Assembly (NCBI GenBank): GCA_027886175.1
Contig: JAJNNQ010000003.1
Span: 22,671,501-22,735,500, forward strand
Source: Phylloscopus collybita
Lineage: Eukaryota; Chordata; Aves; Passeriformes; Phylloscopidae
Reading direction: 5' to 3'
DNA: 64,000 nt
Both the position numbers and the translations under genes were made by a program. Shown here one piece after another: positions 1-11,850 of this stretch (position 1 is its first letter; each line of letters starts with the position of its first letter). The notes under the pieces are model-generated. The model was not told the origin of the DNA. It saw only the letters and a list, made by a program, of their open reading frames with translations, and searched no databases.

Positions 1-57
1 TCAGCAGCTTTGGTTGGCTGGCTGAAAATCAGGAAACTTAATACACCTAAGAGACAT

Positions 58-639
58 TGTCTTGGGTTATGGAACCAAAAATGTGTATTCTATTTCATCT
101 GCTGAAAGCAGTTGGGGAGATGTTTTTCTTTATCTCTTGTAACTCTGGGGGGAGGGGGGCAGATGCCTTCTGATAGTGGGCCAGCTGTTAAACCAGGTGG
201 GGCAGTGTTTCTTCTCTCTTTCACCACCTGTCCTCCCTCCAGGGGGATATTTTCTGCTAATGGGCCATTAAGACTCACTAAGGGCATGACATATTCCATT
301 GTGAGATGCTCCACTCAGTGGGAGGAGCCAACCATTCCCACCTGGATAAAAACTGAGATGCAGGAGCACAAGGTATCTGGTTCCATCCGATTCCTGGAGA
401 AAGACTGGACCCCTTCTCACCATCATTGGACCCTTTTCTCTCAGGATCATCTCTGCTCCACCAGAACCACATCTGCCACTCCAGGAGGACTTACTTCTGG
501 ACTGCTTCAAACACCCTGACCAACAGGGTGTCAGGTTGTATTATTCCATTTATTTTACCTTTTTTTTTTTCTCTCTCTTCTTCTATTAAATTGTATCTCT
601 GACTGGGGGTCTCACTGGTTTTGCTTTCAAACCAGCACA
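58..639 (+). mobile_element. Solo LTR A of an endogenous retrovirus (family 1, short 3' end)
   Basis: The element starts TGTCTTGGGTTATGG and ends AACCAGCACA. It is flanked by a perfect 5-bp target-site duplication, GACAT, at 53-57 and 640-644. The TG...CA ends, the duplication and the absence of any internal region show a solo LTR left by LTR-LTR recombination. Sequence up to about 540 is shared with LTR B (14308-15087) and LTR C (39418-39993). The last ~100 bp, with a pyrimidine tract and an ATTAAA at 585-590, are shared only with C. A 5-bp duplication fits ERVL-type elements, but this class call is an inference. Reading frames inside it are incidental. Confidence 0.9.
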
Positions 640-1258
640 GACATCAAGCACAGTTTTACTGTTCTCAGCTCTGTGACCTGAAGATGATTTTCCATAAGTT
701 GTTATCCCCCTGTACCTTGCACTATCCCTTTATGAGTCCTACCATCAGGATACAAGCTTATTCAGGCTGGAAAACCCTGTCCACACAACATATTTCAGAC
801 CTTATGATGATAACCTGAACAGTCCTCCCAACCACAATCCAACATGAAGCTTGCAATGAAAGGGTTTCCCCTGATCTGCAAGTGCAAATGAACATGGTAA
901 AAAGGGAATTCCGAATGAAAAGGCCAACCCCTGGGACACTGGTGGTGGAAATGACAAAGGGAATCAAGTGCTAGAAGTCAAGAAAAATGCCACTGTGGTT
1001 CAGAGAAAACATAATTTAAAAAAATTGGGAGAAGCCCATAAAACCAAGGGCAAGAACCAATTGTCTGTGCACTGGGTAGCTCTGAATCCCCCCCCCAGGA
1101 TTTGAGCTGCCATTCATTCAAACCCTGAAGAGATTTCCAAGAACCTGTTAAACCCCACTGGAGGGAGTGGAACACAGAGGGGGCAGGGGGGAATAAAGGA
1201 AACGAATACCTTGAAACCCTTCCAGTTCCCAACTGCAGGCTGTCACCCACCTGCACAG

Positions 1259-1360
1259 GTGGGAGCAGGGCAGGGAAAAGGGGAGAGGGCAAGGAAAAGG
1301 GGAAAAGGGCAAGGGGGACAGGGCAGGGCTCCAGCAGGGTCTGGCTGGCTGGGGCAGGGC
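1259..1360 (+). repeat. G-run cluster with G-quadruplex potential
   Basis: The plus strand has more than ten runs of three or more G separated by short A/C-containing loops. One example is GGGCAGGGAAAAGGGGAGAG followed directly by GG, which satisfies the G3-loop-G3-loop-G3-loop-G3 pattern. The block is degenerate purine-rich sequence and not a clean tandem array. Confidence 0.6.
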
Positions 1361-2868
1361 TCAGGCTGCCAGCTGCAGAGCAGGAGCTGTCAGCTGGAGC
1401 TCCCTGCTCCCCATTAATCATCTGCTGCAAACCTGGCCCTCAGCAGAGGAGCTGCCAAGAGAGCCAGGATCTCATAAAACCCTGACAGGCTGAAAGTGAG
1501 GCAGCCTCCTGCCAGCCTCGCTCCCTGGCTTTGAAATGTGGGGTAAAGGCTGGGGGAGAACAAAGAGACACTGGTGATTGATAACAGCTTAATATCTCTG
1601 TGCAGCTTTATCAGGCTTTTTAACTAATGACTTAAGCAACTTCACCTCTACAGAATCAATCATCGTGTCATAAAAGTCTGAAACACTGCAAAATGAAGTG
1701 CCTGCCCCAGGGATATAGAGCATGTGTCACGTTTAAAGTGAACCTAATTCTTCTGCGGGTCCCTGGATGTTACTTTTTACTCCCTGGGAGATATTCAGAG
1801 ATGGAGAGAGAGACACAGCAGGAGAACCCAAAATTAGTGTCTTCCCTTAAAGAAATTATTCAAGTAATATTTAGTCTTCAGCACTCAAAGATACAGTATT
1901 GAAAGATACTGAAGCTGGCTGTCCATTTCTAGGAGAGAAATAGCTAGGAAATTTAAAAGAAATGACTGATGGCAGAAAAGAGAAAGCTCCAATTAAAAAC
2001 AATTAAGTTCCTAATTCAGGACTTGGCAGCTCTCTTCCCTCAGCAGAAAGTGAAAAAAATAAAACACTATCCCCCTCTCTTCCGTACATAAAAAGGAAAA
2101 CAAAACCTTCTACATTTAGCCTCACATTCTCCGAAGACTCTTCTTGCTGGCAGAAGAGCTGGGTCAGGGCTCTGAGGAGCACCTGGCCCTTTGCATCTCC
2201 TTGTGCAGGTGCAGCTGTGCCACTCTTGCTGTCCCTGCACCGATGAACCCACTCACACCTTTCCTCCCCCTTTTTGCCATTTGGGCAAAAAAAAATATCC
2301 TTCTAATTCAGGAAAAGGAAGATTTTTCTCAAACTGGGGGCTCAGACATCTAAAAGTGATCAAGGCTTAAGCAGCTTAAAAAAAAAATGACATCATATTC
2401 CCTTTCAAGCTTCTGTAACGCTTGAGTGGGTGTTTTATGTGACAATGACTTCAACTACCAATTTCAGTGTAGCACACAGCCAGGTGAGATCATGAGAGCT
2501 TTTCTCTACAGACAGGAGAATTTGTACACTGCTTTGAGTTTTAAACTGTTGCTATTTTGATCCTGTTTGTACCCATACTAACCTTTTAACAGCAGGGCTC
2601 CTGCCAAGGATGAATTACTTGCCAGAACTTATTTTTTTTTTAAAAAGCTCAAATCTGATACCCTGGATTCTTTTTCTTCTGCTTTCATACAGCAGATAAT
2701 CCCAACCTCTCCCTGTCCATAAACTTTACAGGAACTGTATTTAGACAAAATCTAAACTGGCATATTTTCCATACACTTTGTGGAAATATTCCTGAGCATT
2801 TTTGCAAGCAGTTGAAGACGTGCTTTTATCTTGCCATGAAGTCACAAAGTTTAATTTGCAACATCACA

Positions 2869-2899
2869 GTTGCTTCTATGGCAACAGATGGTGACATCA
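2869..2899 (+). promoter_or_regulatory. Candidate RFX X-box plus CRE-like composite site
   Basis: GTTGCT and GGCAAC half-sites are separated by 5 bp, followed by AGATG and then TGACATCA. The order, an RFX-type GCAACAGATG and then a CREB/ATF-like site, resembles the X1-X2 part of MHC class II-type promoters. The spacer is longer than the usual 0-3 bp, and no CCAAT/ATTGG Y box follows at close range. It is a motif match only. Confidence 0.25.
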
Positions 2900-3959
2900 A
2901 ACACAGGATCATGACTTCACTACAGGATCAAGAAGGATTAGCTTTGCACTGGGGAAGTTAAGATCTAATACAAACAAATAGCTACGACAATTGGGAAGAG
3001 AATTTACAGTGTGATAGTTTACTCCCTGTGTAAATGTCCTTCTTGTTTACTCCAGAACACAAATCCCTTTAAACCAACCAGCTGTTTGTAAATTAAGCAC
3101 AAATGGATTAGCTTTAAAACAAGCTCAAGGGTTTAAGATGGGGTTTGCACACATACCAGTTATGACTGCACTCAGACCTACAACTTCCACCCAGGCTTAG
3201 GAAGAAATGAGGCCAGAATTACAATTTCATTCCCTCATCATAACCTCAAGGGCTTTCACCTGCCCTAAGCAGGTTATGAGTGCAGCATACCTGCATCTAA
3301 TTTTTACTGGAACATCAGCTTTGAGCACTGCTGGTTACCCATGAAACCCTTGTGGGGGCAGTTATTTAATTACCTGATATATTATCTTTCCTAAGATAAC
3401 CCTTAAATGGATGAATTCCCTGACCTTTCACCTTTCCATCACCAAAACAGGACCAAACAGAGGGGTCCCAGCTTGAAAGGCCCCTCTAGAGACATTATTT
3501 ATTATTAATGCTCCTAGCTAGAGCCAGCCCTGGGTGGGACAGAACGTGCAATCAAAGGATCAGCTTCTCCTGGGGGAAAACACAGAGATGGATCTTTCCA
3601 GGACACAGCTGAGTCTGATGGCAGGATATGGAAATCCACATTCTGCAGCTGTTGCAGGGACTCTCACAGGTGGGAGAAGACACAAAAGCCTTAAAGCAGC
3701 AGCACAGGGGGAAGTTCCACCTTGGGAACTACTTTTCCAGAAACTGAACCAATTCTGCTCCTCTTTGCTGGGTTCCTGGGCACAGGCCCTCAGCACACTG
3801 AGTCTGCCACACCTGCAGCCCTTGTGCTGCACACACACAGTGCAGTGAGAATGTGCCCAGGCACTGACACTCATTCTTTCCACTGCAGTAGATTCCAAGT
3901 CTTTCAACAAGTGGCATTTAGTTTTCTAGGAAGTATTCACAGGAATTCTGCTGGACCTC

Positions 3960-4514
3960 TGCTGCAGCAGCCCTCTTGTTAGAGGGTAGAAGTGAGCCAA
4001 GGCACAGCCTTCTTACTTATCACAGCATAAAAAAGGTCCTGGTTTATTCCTCCTTACAGCCAGCCTGGCTCCAGCCATTCACTGACCCTGGCTGCAGCAA
4101 GCTCCTCCTGTGGGTTTCCCTTGCAGCCTCTGACTGATGGTTATTTCCTGCTGAACTATAAATGCAGGTGTCAGCTTGCAGACTCTGAGTGCAGCTTTTA
4201 CCCAGCCAGACTGTGACTGCAGGGATTGGTGTGCAGACTGGGACTGCAGGTTCCAACAACAGGCGCTGACTGCAGACCCAGACTGACCTCACTGCAGGGA
4301 TTCTCTCTCCCCCCAGGATCCTTCTTCACAATCCTCTTGTTCCCTCTTCCTCAAGGTTCCCCCTGCAGGATACCTCACCAGCTCACCCACTCCCTTTTAT
4401 GACGTTTATCTTTAGTGAACACAGCTGTGACTCCTCCGGGGTGAGGCTGCATTGGGTAATTAACACAGCTGTTACCTACCACCAGCAAGGCCACCTGTAT
4501 TCCCTTCTCCTACC
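3960..4514 (-). mobile_element. Solo LTR, family 2 (ERV2/ERVK-like), inverted copy
   Basis: This is the reverse-complement relative of 33429-33888. It shares the start GTAGGAGAAGGGAATACAGG, the block of CTGCAGTCA-type repeats, the poly-A signal (TTTATT on the plus strand, 4043-4048) and the end AGAGGGCTGCTGCA. On the minus strand the first base of the expected TGT is changed to G. The 6-bp flanks GACCTC (3954-3959) and GACCCC (4515-4520) match at 5 of 6 positions, consistent with an aged 6-bp target-site duplication as made by ERV2-type integrases. It is longer than the other copy, mostly through indels. There is no internal region, so it is a solo LTR. Confidence 0.8.
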
Positions 4515-4520
4515 GACCCC

Positions 4521-7500
4521 AGCATCATCTGTGTCTCCACACACTCTTTTTACTCTGAAATGGTGCCAGCTTTGCTCTAAGTTGGGCACTGTGAGTGTCC
4601 CCACCACGGCAGAACCACCATCAGAGGATATCACCTTTAGTTGCACACCAAGGCACTCCCACGCCTCTTGGCTGAGATGCCAGCTAGGGCAGGAAATTCT
4701 CTTCCACTATCAGAGTTTTCTTTTATACAGACACATCCATTAGACTACCAGTCCTGTTTCATAAAGCAGATTACATTGATTAGCAGAGCCCTTAAGGAAG
4801 GGATGGTTTTGAACAGTTCTCTCCAGAATTAAAGTCAGACAATAGCTGAAGCACACAGAAGGGCAGGGGAGTTATTTTAAACCTCCCCATCCATTTCATA
4901 GGTTTGCAAGTGCTCTCTGTTACTGTTTGAGGACTCAGCAGGCTTTGTTGGACAATCCTTATCAATGTTAGTAAGGATTAGCTTCTAGAAAGGAACTCGC
5001 CTAGGCAAATACATACATTTTGCACATGCACAATTGACATAAAATCAAAGTACATCAGCATGAGGGGAATGATGGAGACTGATGGAGTGGGACACATCTG
5101 TTAGATTCACTTCCAGACACACTTAGTTTGAGGCAACAGATTTTTTGACCTTCTTCCACACATCCTTATGCGATGAGAAATACTTCAGACTGTGTTTGTC
5201 ACCTCCACATTTCTCTTCCTGTCCATCTCAGTTCTAACCAGCTTCCCTTGCATTCCTATTGAGCCCAGCTCCTGCCTCAGTAACACCATCAGATTCAGTC
5301 TCCTTCCCAAACATTTCTAAGAGAAAGTCAAAAGCTTCTCATTCCTACAAACCTGTTGGCCAGAACTAAAAGCATCATTACCTCCAAACAATTGTAATTC
5401 AGTGAAAGAAAAGACTGACTCCAGAGAAAGGCAGAAAACCTACCACCTCAATGCTGCAGACATTTGACAAGCCATTTAAACTCTGCACCTCAGCAGCCAG
5501 AAAGAAAGATTGGTGATAACACACCTTCTCCCCTGCTCAGCTGTTAAACAGGGTGCTCCCTCTGAGGTACCCACAGCAGACTGCCCTGCCCAAAGGACTT
5601 GGCTGTTCCTCTGCCAGTGATGGGCAGGCCCACAGAGCAGAGCAATGCTTCCATCTAACATTGCCTTGGAGACCAGAAGTATCAGAGAGACTCCAGAAGC
5701 AGGGGTGCTTCACTGGTGTGAAGGGAGAAAATATGAGGAGATCTAAGTGTTTGGATCCTTCAGCATTTAGCTCAGGCAACAGGAGGGACATCCACTGAGC
5801 ACACCATTAACAGAAGCTGAAGGCAGATACAGAAAGAGCCAACTTGCAGAAAAATACTTTTCAATGTCTGGGAGACCTGGAAGCACTAAAACTAACATAT
5901 AAGTGCTCCCCAAATGATGAGCAGGTTCTGGGATGAGCTGTGTGCTGGAATCCCCAGCCCAACCCATCCCTAAGTCTGAAGAGGAGGAGGATTGCTCCTT
6001 CCCCACTAAACAGCATGAAAAATGACAGTTCCTGCACAGAAACTGAGAAGGGTTGAAAGACAAACTCTTCTGGGGGAGGTTTCAGAAGTAGCTACAAAAA
6101 TCCCTTCCTAACAGAAACCAGGCCTGAGCTGTTAGAGGAGACAGTCCAGCATGTCATCCCTGAGGATGAGGAATGGTCACTTGCAAGGTTGCTTTGGCTG
6201 TGTTTCAACACACACCCATAAAAATTATTAGGAGAGTTTGTGGCCTTTGATCTTGCTAAAAACACATGCCTAAGATGCATGTTTTTTTCTAAAATGGCTC
6301 TTAAAATGAATCAGGTGCCTGTGTTTGACCCAATTCTACTCACTGTCCCCAAAAGAGCAATGCTGTCTCTGAGTCCTGACCAGCAGATGAACCCAGTGCT
6401 GAGGCTCCATGGGCCCACCTCCTACCACACTGTCTATTCAAGCATGACCTCCAGAGGCTCACATCCCCATTCATATTTCATATTCCACAGATGTTTCCCC
6501 CTGCCACATACCACCACTTTTGCTGCCTGGTTTTAATGTACCACTGGTCTCTGTACAACCCCCACTTGAATATACCTTACTTTTGGTTATAAGCAAGCAA
6601 CAAGGTGAAAAGCAAAACTGAGAGGCCTGACAGTCTCAGCTTCCCACTAACATACTGCCTTGTTTATGTCAAAAAGCAGGGACTGTAAGTGACAGAGAGC
6701 AGCAGAGAGTGGAGAGTGCACAGAATCATTGAAGAGACAGCAGTGACATGAGAGCCTTCAGAAGGCCAGAGCTGACGTTTCTCAGGCTGGGAGGGTGGGA
6801 TTGCATTAAGCTACATTTCATTAAGAAAATACTCAGAAACTGTTAAGGGGTCCCATGTGGCTGCTTCAGCACGTTAAATTAAATGTCTTTCCACTCCAGT
6901 GACCAATCCACTCCCCACCTTCTTACAAACGATGACTTGTGGGTCTTAACCTAACAAGTGAAGATATGTTTGACCCATTAGTTACCCTCTTTAAAGGCTT
7001 TTGTTAACCTCTAGTACAGAGCTCCAGCCATGGTTTTACACTGAGCCTCCAGATCACAGAGGCAGATGGTGCCATAAAACCCCACCTCCCCCTACCCTAT
7101 TTATCCAGCTTCTGTTCTGTAACTGCCACTCATTGTTTAGGCACCATTTTCTATCCCCCCAGACCTGGAGCAGTGGGTATCTGAAATGCTGGGCATGGGG
7201 AGTGCCCTGGTCAGTGTGTGTGTGTTTGAAGCTGCTGCTGGCCTGTTTCTTGGGAAGGATGTCCCAAACATCAAAACCCATACTGCAAATGCAAAAGGCT
7301 CCTTGAATATGTAAAAGCTCCACTAATATCTGGGGGAATTAGAAATGAAGTAAAAGACAGAAAGTATTTTATCCTGATACTACAGTGCCTATGTCTGTTT
7401 TAGTTTTTTAAACTTCTATTCTCATTGTCCAGATCCAGTTTCCCCGCTCAGTGTATGTATTTTCCCCTTCCAGAAAGAACTGCAGGAAAGATAATGAATC

Positions 7501-8539
7501 ATGACTCTGTTGGCTACAGAAGAGGATTTCCTAGTAAGCTGCAAAGTTCACAACCTTCAAAATTCATCTCTTAGACTCAAAAATGACCCAAAAATAAAGC
7601 CTGTAGACTTAAGGAATGGAGAAAAACAATCCAAACACAAGGAAGTCTCTCTTTTACATTGCTGTCCCAAAAGAAACTGGAAAACTAAAGAGAGGAAAAA
7701 AGCCCACAAACCTCAAGCACTCAGTACTGGGGAACCTTGAAGAGGCAACATACACTTGCATTAATAATAATAATCAATGAATAATCTTGTTAGGTATCCT
7801 GTCTCATAGTCAATGAGCAAAATCCTTACAGAAAAGGTTTCCAAACTCTGGTTCGTTTAATTTTCAGAAGGAAAAAAGGAAGATTAGTATTGTGACTTGC
7901 TGGTAAAACACCTAAATTACAGAGCAATGTTAATTTCATTTTCAGCAGAACATCACTCCTTCCTTTGTGCTGTGGCTGCAAAGCTCAGACCATGCTGAGT
8001 GTCTGATAAGGGGAAGCTCCCGGCCCAGCAGAGTCTCACTTGCTGAGCTCTAACACCATGACATGTACAGCAATGAGCTTTTATTGATTTTGCATTTGGA
8101 TCTGCCTCAAACACTCAGGCCATCTATCTACAGGGAAAAAAAAAAAAAAGTGGGAATGTAGGAGGGACAACTCTGGCACTGATTTAACAGTAGCTGAACA
8201 AACAGTATTTCAAATCTTCAAAATAAATTGAGTTCTCTATCTAAAAACAGGGAAAAAACTATATAAAAATATAAAACTATACAAAAAGCAGCCTCAAATT
8301 TTCAGTTGAATCTGTTCCAAGGAGCAATCTTCCTCTGACCACTCTCTGTAGCCACAGTCAGTTGTGCTGGGCTGTGGATGTGCACTCACCAGCCCTGCCC
8401 TGGGTGTTTCTCATGGGAGCACCCAGCTCAGCCACCACAGGGAACCCATCCTGTGAGCATCCTTCCACCCTTCCCAGCACAGGCACGCCTTGGGGGACAG
8501 GCAGTGAAGCACTACCCCCTGCCCACCCCCCTGGGCTTC
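4521..8539. other. Unique non-coding DNA, nothing recognised
   Basis: Mixed-composition single-copy sequence. Reading frames here are all below about 115 codons and show no recognisable motif. There are no tandem arrays beyond short A runs, such as the one near 8140. Confidence 0.5.
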
Positions 8540-8881
8540 TGTGCTAGCTCAGTTTCTGGGGAGCTTTGGGGGAAATGCTTCGGGGATAGGGTAAAAGATT
8601 CAAACGAGGCTCCTACCTCAGGGGAAATGTTCCAAGGCTTTATTCTTGAAGGGAGTCCTGAGGGCAAAAAGAGCAAACAAGGAAGAGCAGGGGTTTATCT
8701 AGACTCTAGATAGCTGGCCATGAGCCAATTGGTCAGAGATAGGGGAAAGGTAGGGTTAAACTAAGAGGTTACAGCTTTAGGGGTTCTCTGAGGAAAAGCC
8801 ATTTCCCCAGAGGAATACAACAGGCAGCACGGCCACCAAGGCCTCTCCAAGAGTCCTGGAGGAGTGGGGGGGGACTACACA
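8540..8881 (-). mobile_element. LTR-like element, family 3
   Basis: Read on the minus strand, the element starts TGTGTAGTCCCCC, has a poly-A signal AATAAA (TTTATT at 8639-8644 on plus) and ends GAGCTAGCACA. It is 342 bp long. The TG...CA ends and the position of the poly-A signal in the last third are typical of a retroviral LTR. No matching duplication flanks these ends (GCTTC versus AACTC), so one boundary may be off or the copy is old. No second copy lies in the window. Confidence 0.55.
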
Positions 8882-10554
8882 AACTCCCCTCCGTGGCTGT
8901 GTCCAAACAGAGCCTGGAGGGAAAGCCTGGACTCCTTGGCTGGTCAGGTCAAACATCCTGCAGGAACCCGGGAGTGTCACTGCCAAAAACCTCTGTGGTC
9001 ACACTGCCCAACCAACAGCCCACAGACTGCAAGTAGTGCCAGCAGCTAATGCAGTCTGTGCCAGGCCTGCAGTATGCCCTTGGCTGTGGCCCAGATTGTG
9101 GAATAACCCTCTCCATGGAGTCTGTCAGCAGCAGAATCCAGGGACCACGGACTGCTGGGACCAAGCTGCTGCCCACAGCAGCTTGGGCAGAGCTGATGTA
9201 ACCACACAGCCTCAAGCAAAGCAGAATTTCCTGTGTATCTAGACCAGGCTCCAGCCTGAGCACTCAAGTCCCAGACTGTCAGTCTAAGAGTCTCCTCCAC
9301 GGCACAAAAAAATCAGTGGTGATTGCCCCAGCTGAAAAACACAACAGCTCATCATGGTAAGGCACTCTGTGGGAGTGGGAGCCATCACTTGGGACAATTA
9401 CCAGGCAGCTGAATGTACACAACTAGGCAGACACACTCCTGGATCCTGCTCGTGCCGTGATTGCCAGCAGCCCTGCATTCCCCCTGGCTCCCCCAGACCT
9501 GCAGGGTTTGCAGGGATCCCATGGCTGCAGATGCAGGGAAGGTGCAGGGCAAAGGCAGAGTGCTCCTGGGGAAGGCTCAGAGCCAGGCAGAGATTCATCC
9601 CCCACAAAGACACCCCCAACCAGCAGCACAGGCATCGTCATCTCTGCCTCTCTTCTGCACACCACTTATAAAATCCAGGGCAAGGAATTTAACAGTTCCT
9701 GGGCTCAAAGGGCCACCAGATTGGCAGTGAAACTGGAATGACAAGCAATGCTACCTGGGGCTGTGATTTACCTGACTGCTGCTGGCGCTGGGCAAGTGAC
9801 CCAAACCAGAGTGTGTGCTTCACTGCACAGGGAGGTGGGAAGCACAAAGGTCTGAAACAGGTCATGTTCAGCATCTGGGTTTTTCAAGAGTCATTATTTG
9901 TGATCTTGAGGTCAGATTTTATCTTTTCTACGAAAGCAATCTTTCTCACCCTTTTTGCTACATCGTTTTTTTAGTTCACATGAACTTGTGAGGGGAAATT
10001 CAATAATTTGTGAAGCAGTAATGCACAGAGAACATGCTCCAGGCTACTAATAGGTTATTAACAGAGCAAAAATTGCTGCAGATTAGAGTACATAAGCATG
10101 CTGCCTAATTGCAAAGCAAAATGCCTATCACACTATGTGGCAGCTGGAGTGAAATACGTGTCCTGAAATCTTGGTTTTCTTTGCATCACTTATCAGCCCA
10201 GTGAAGTGTCACGATAATCCACAGAAGGAGTCATGCAACAGTGGGGAAATTCAGTGAGAAGGTTTTAAAGAAAAGGTAACACACTAATACCATAATCCTA
10301 CTTCTATTCTGTCAGGTAAGCTGGATTCTTGAAGCCCCTGGAAAGGTGTTCTATGCTAAGCAAGTATTTGACATTTCCCCTGGCCTGCAAAAAATGAAGA
10401 ACAAAATTAAAAAAAAGAGATGGATTCAAATCACAACTGATGAAGCTCACCAGAACTGTGTTTAAAGACCCTGAAGAGACCCTGCTAACAAGACAGATTC
10501 AACTGCACCTAAAACTATTGAATTACTCATTTTCCCAGACAGTCCATAAACTCT
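8882..10554. other. Unique non-coding DNA, nothing recognised
   Basis: The segment from 8882 to about 9750 is moderately GC-rich and gives several overlapping short open frames on both strands, none with a known motif. The rest, to 10554, is AT-rich and featureless. Confidence 0.5.
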
Positions 10555-10690
10555 GAGCAAATTTTCCCCCCACCTGCTCCAGTAACCTGTTCCAGTGCCT
10601 AAGTTCACCACTTTTTCTAATGCAAGCAGAAACTCCTTGGCTGAAATTTAGGACCATTAATTCTCAGGTCATGTTTCCCAAGTGCTAGAA
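10555..10690 (-). mobile_element. Probable ancient CR1 LINE fragment
   Basis: The stretch around AACCTGTTCCAGTGCCT, followed by CACCAC and later GACCATTAAT, resembles the reverse complement of the CR1 3' region (AACCTGTTCCAGTGCCTCACCACC, recalled from the avian family). Similarity is weak and interrupted, so this would be an old 3'-region fragment if real. Confidence 0.35.
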
Positions 10691-10700
10691 CATGCACCAC

Positions 10701-11436
10701 CAGCCCCTCAGAGCAGCAGCAAAAGCTGCAATGATTGAGCTGACAGCTGCTGTTGTCAGGGGATGGTCTGCATGCTACCTCTCCTCCTTACTGTTTGTCT
10801 CCTCTTTGAATGGGGTGACAAGTTTAAACAGAGGCAGTCATTAATTACATGGTTTGAAGCTAGCTCAACACAGGAGCTAAAATAATCGAGACTTTTCAGT
10901 ACAAATGATGCACAGCTCCCTTCAGGACTGTCTCCTGCCCAAACCTTCCTGCTCTTTGTCTCTGCAACCCTGAGCAGGGTTGGGAGGGCCCAGGACAGGT
11001 TCAGGCACAAGAGCTCTGACACTGGGCAGTGTGGCAGATTACCTCTTTATCCTGGGCCCCCACCAGACTGGTGCCCAGCTCCTTAGAGTTGCTCCCCACA
11101 AGGGACAGGCAGCAATGGGCTGGTTCAGTTCTTCTAAAAGGGAATATCTTCAGTAACCTGGAGTAGCTCCAGCTCATCCCAACTACCCTGTTCACAGGAG
11201 TTACAGATTTTCCTCCCTGGCAATGACTCCTAGAGCACAGATATTCAATATAGCTGCCCCAGAGCAGAGTGTGCCAAATGACAGAAGGTGGCTGTGCTGG
11301 AGCCCCCTCTCTCCATGTGCTCACAAGGAGCCAACCCCCAGTCACGCCCCATCCCTCCCTGCAAGGCAGCTTCTGAGACAAGACCTCCAAAGAGGCTTCC
11401 CAAAAGAGCACATAACAACAGGTAATGCCTTGGGAA
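10701..11436. other. Unique non-coding DNA, nothing recognised
   Basis: Single-copy sequence with overlapping chance open frames on both strands around 11000-11570. No repeats or motifs stand out. Confidence 0.45.
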
Positions 11437-11850
11437 GGCTGACCTGGAACAGAGACTGGACAGAGCTAAGAGAATAAAGCAGGTATTTATTGAAAGGCCT
11501 TTAAGGATACATCTTGGGCAGGACAAGAGCCTGGCCAGGGCTACACCCAGGGTGGACTCAAAATGGACCACAGGTCATGAGGTCTCACACTTTGATCAGT
11601 TTTGGTCCATTTGCATATTGGGTTAATTAAAATCCAATTACAGTTTCAGGCTGTGAGGTCCCATCCTTCTTGTTCCTCCCTTCAGCCACCCTTGCTTGTG
11701 CTTTTGGGCCTGAAGGTTGTTTTTGGTCTCCAGCGGGGAAAGGATTTGTTTTGTGTCCCTGCTCTGTGCAGAGCTGAGTGACACTGAGTGTGAGGCTCAG
11801 AGCTGCTGCACCCCTGGGCAGCACAGACTCTGGGAAACATGAAAGCTCAA
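11437..11850 (-). mobile_element. LTR-like element, family 4, approximate ends
   Basis: On the minus strand the sequence carries CAATAAATACCTGCTTTATT, with AATAAA opposite 11486-11491, followed by CTCTGTCCAGTCTCTGTTCCA. This resembles the R/U5 end of songbird ERV LTRs as I remember them. The upstream part begins near GTTTCCCAGAGTCTGTGCTG. Clean TG...CA ends with a target-site duplication could not be fixed, so both ends are uncertain by a few tens of bases. Confidence 0.5.

Larger units (their letters stand above)
645..3953. other. Unique non-coding DNA with a G-run cluster and motif-rich stretches
   Basis: I saw no recognisable gene or mobile element here. The interval holds a purine-rich G-run cluster at 1259-1360. 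An AT-rich stretch at about 1560-1690 contains several homeodomain-like TAAT and ATCAAT words. An RFX-like half-site followed by a CRE-like site lies at 2869-2899. Reading frames are short and show no known protein motif. Confidence 0.6.

Noticed and set aside
90..519. Overlapping open frames inside LTR A, and the equivalents in LTRs B and C
   Set aside because: They sit in LTR sequence, are on both strands, and do not resemble retroviral proteins.
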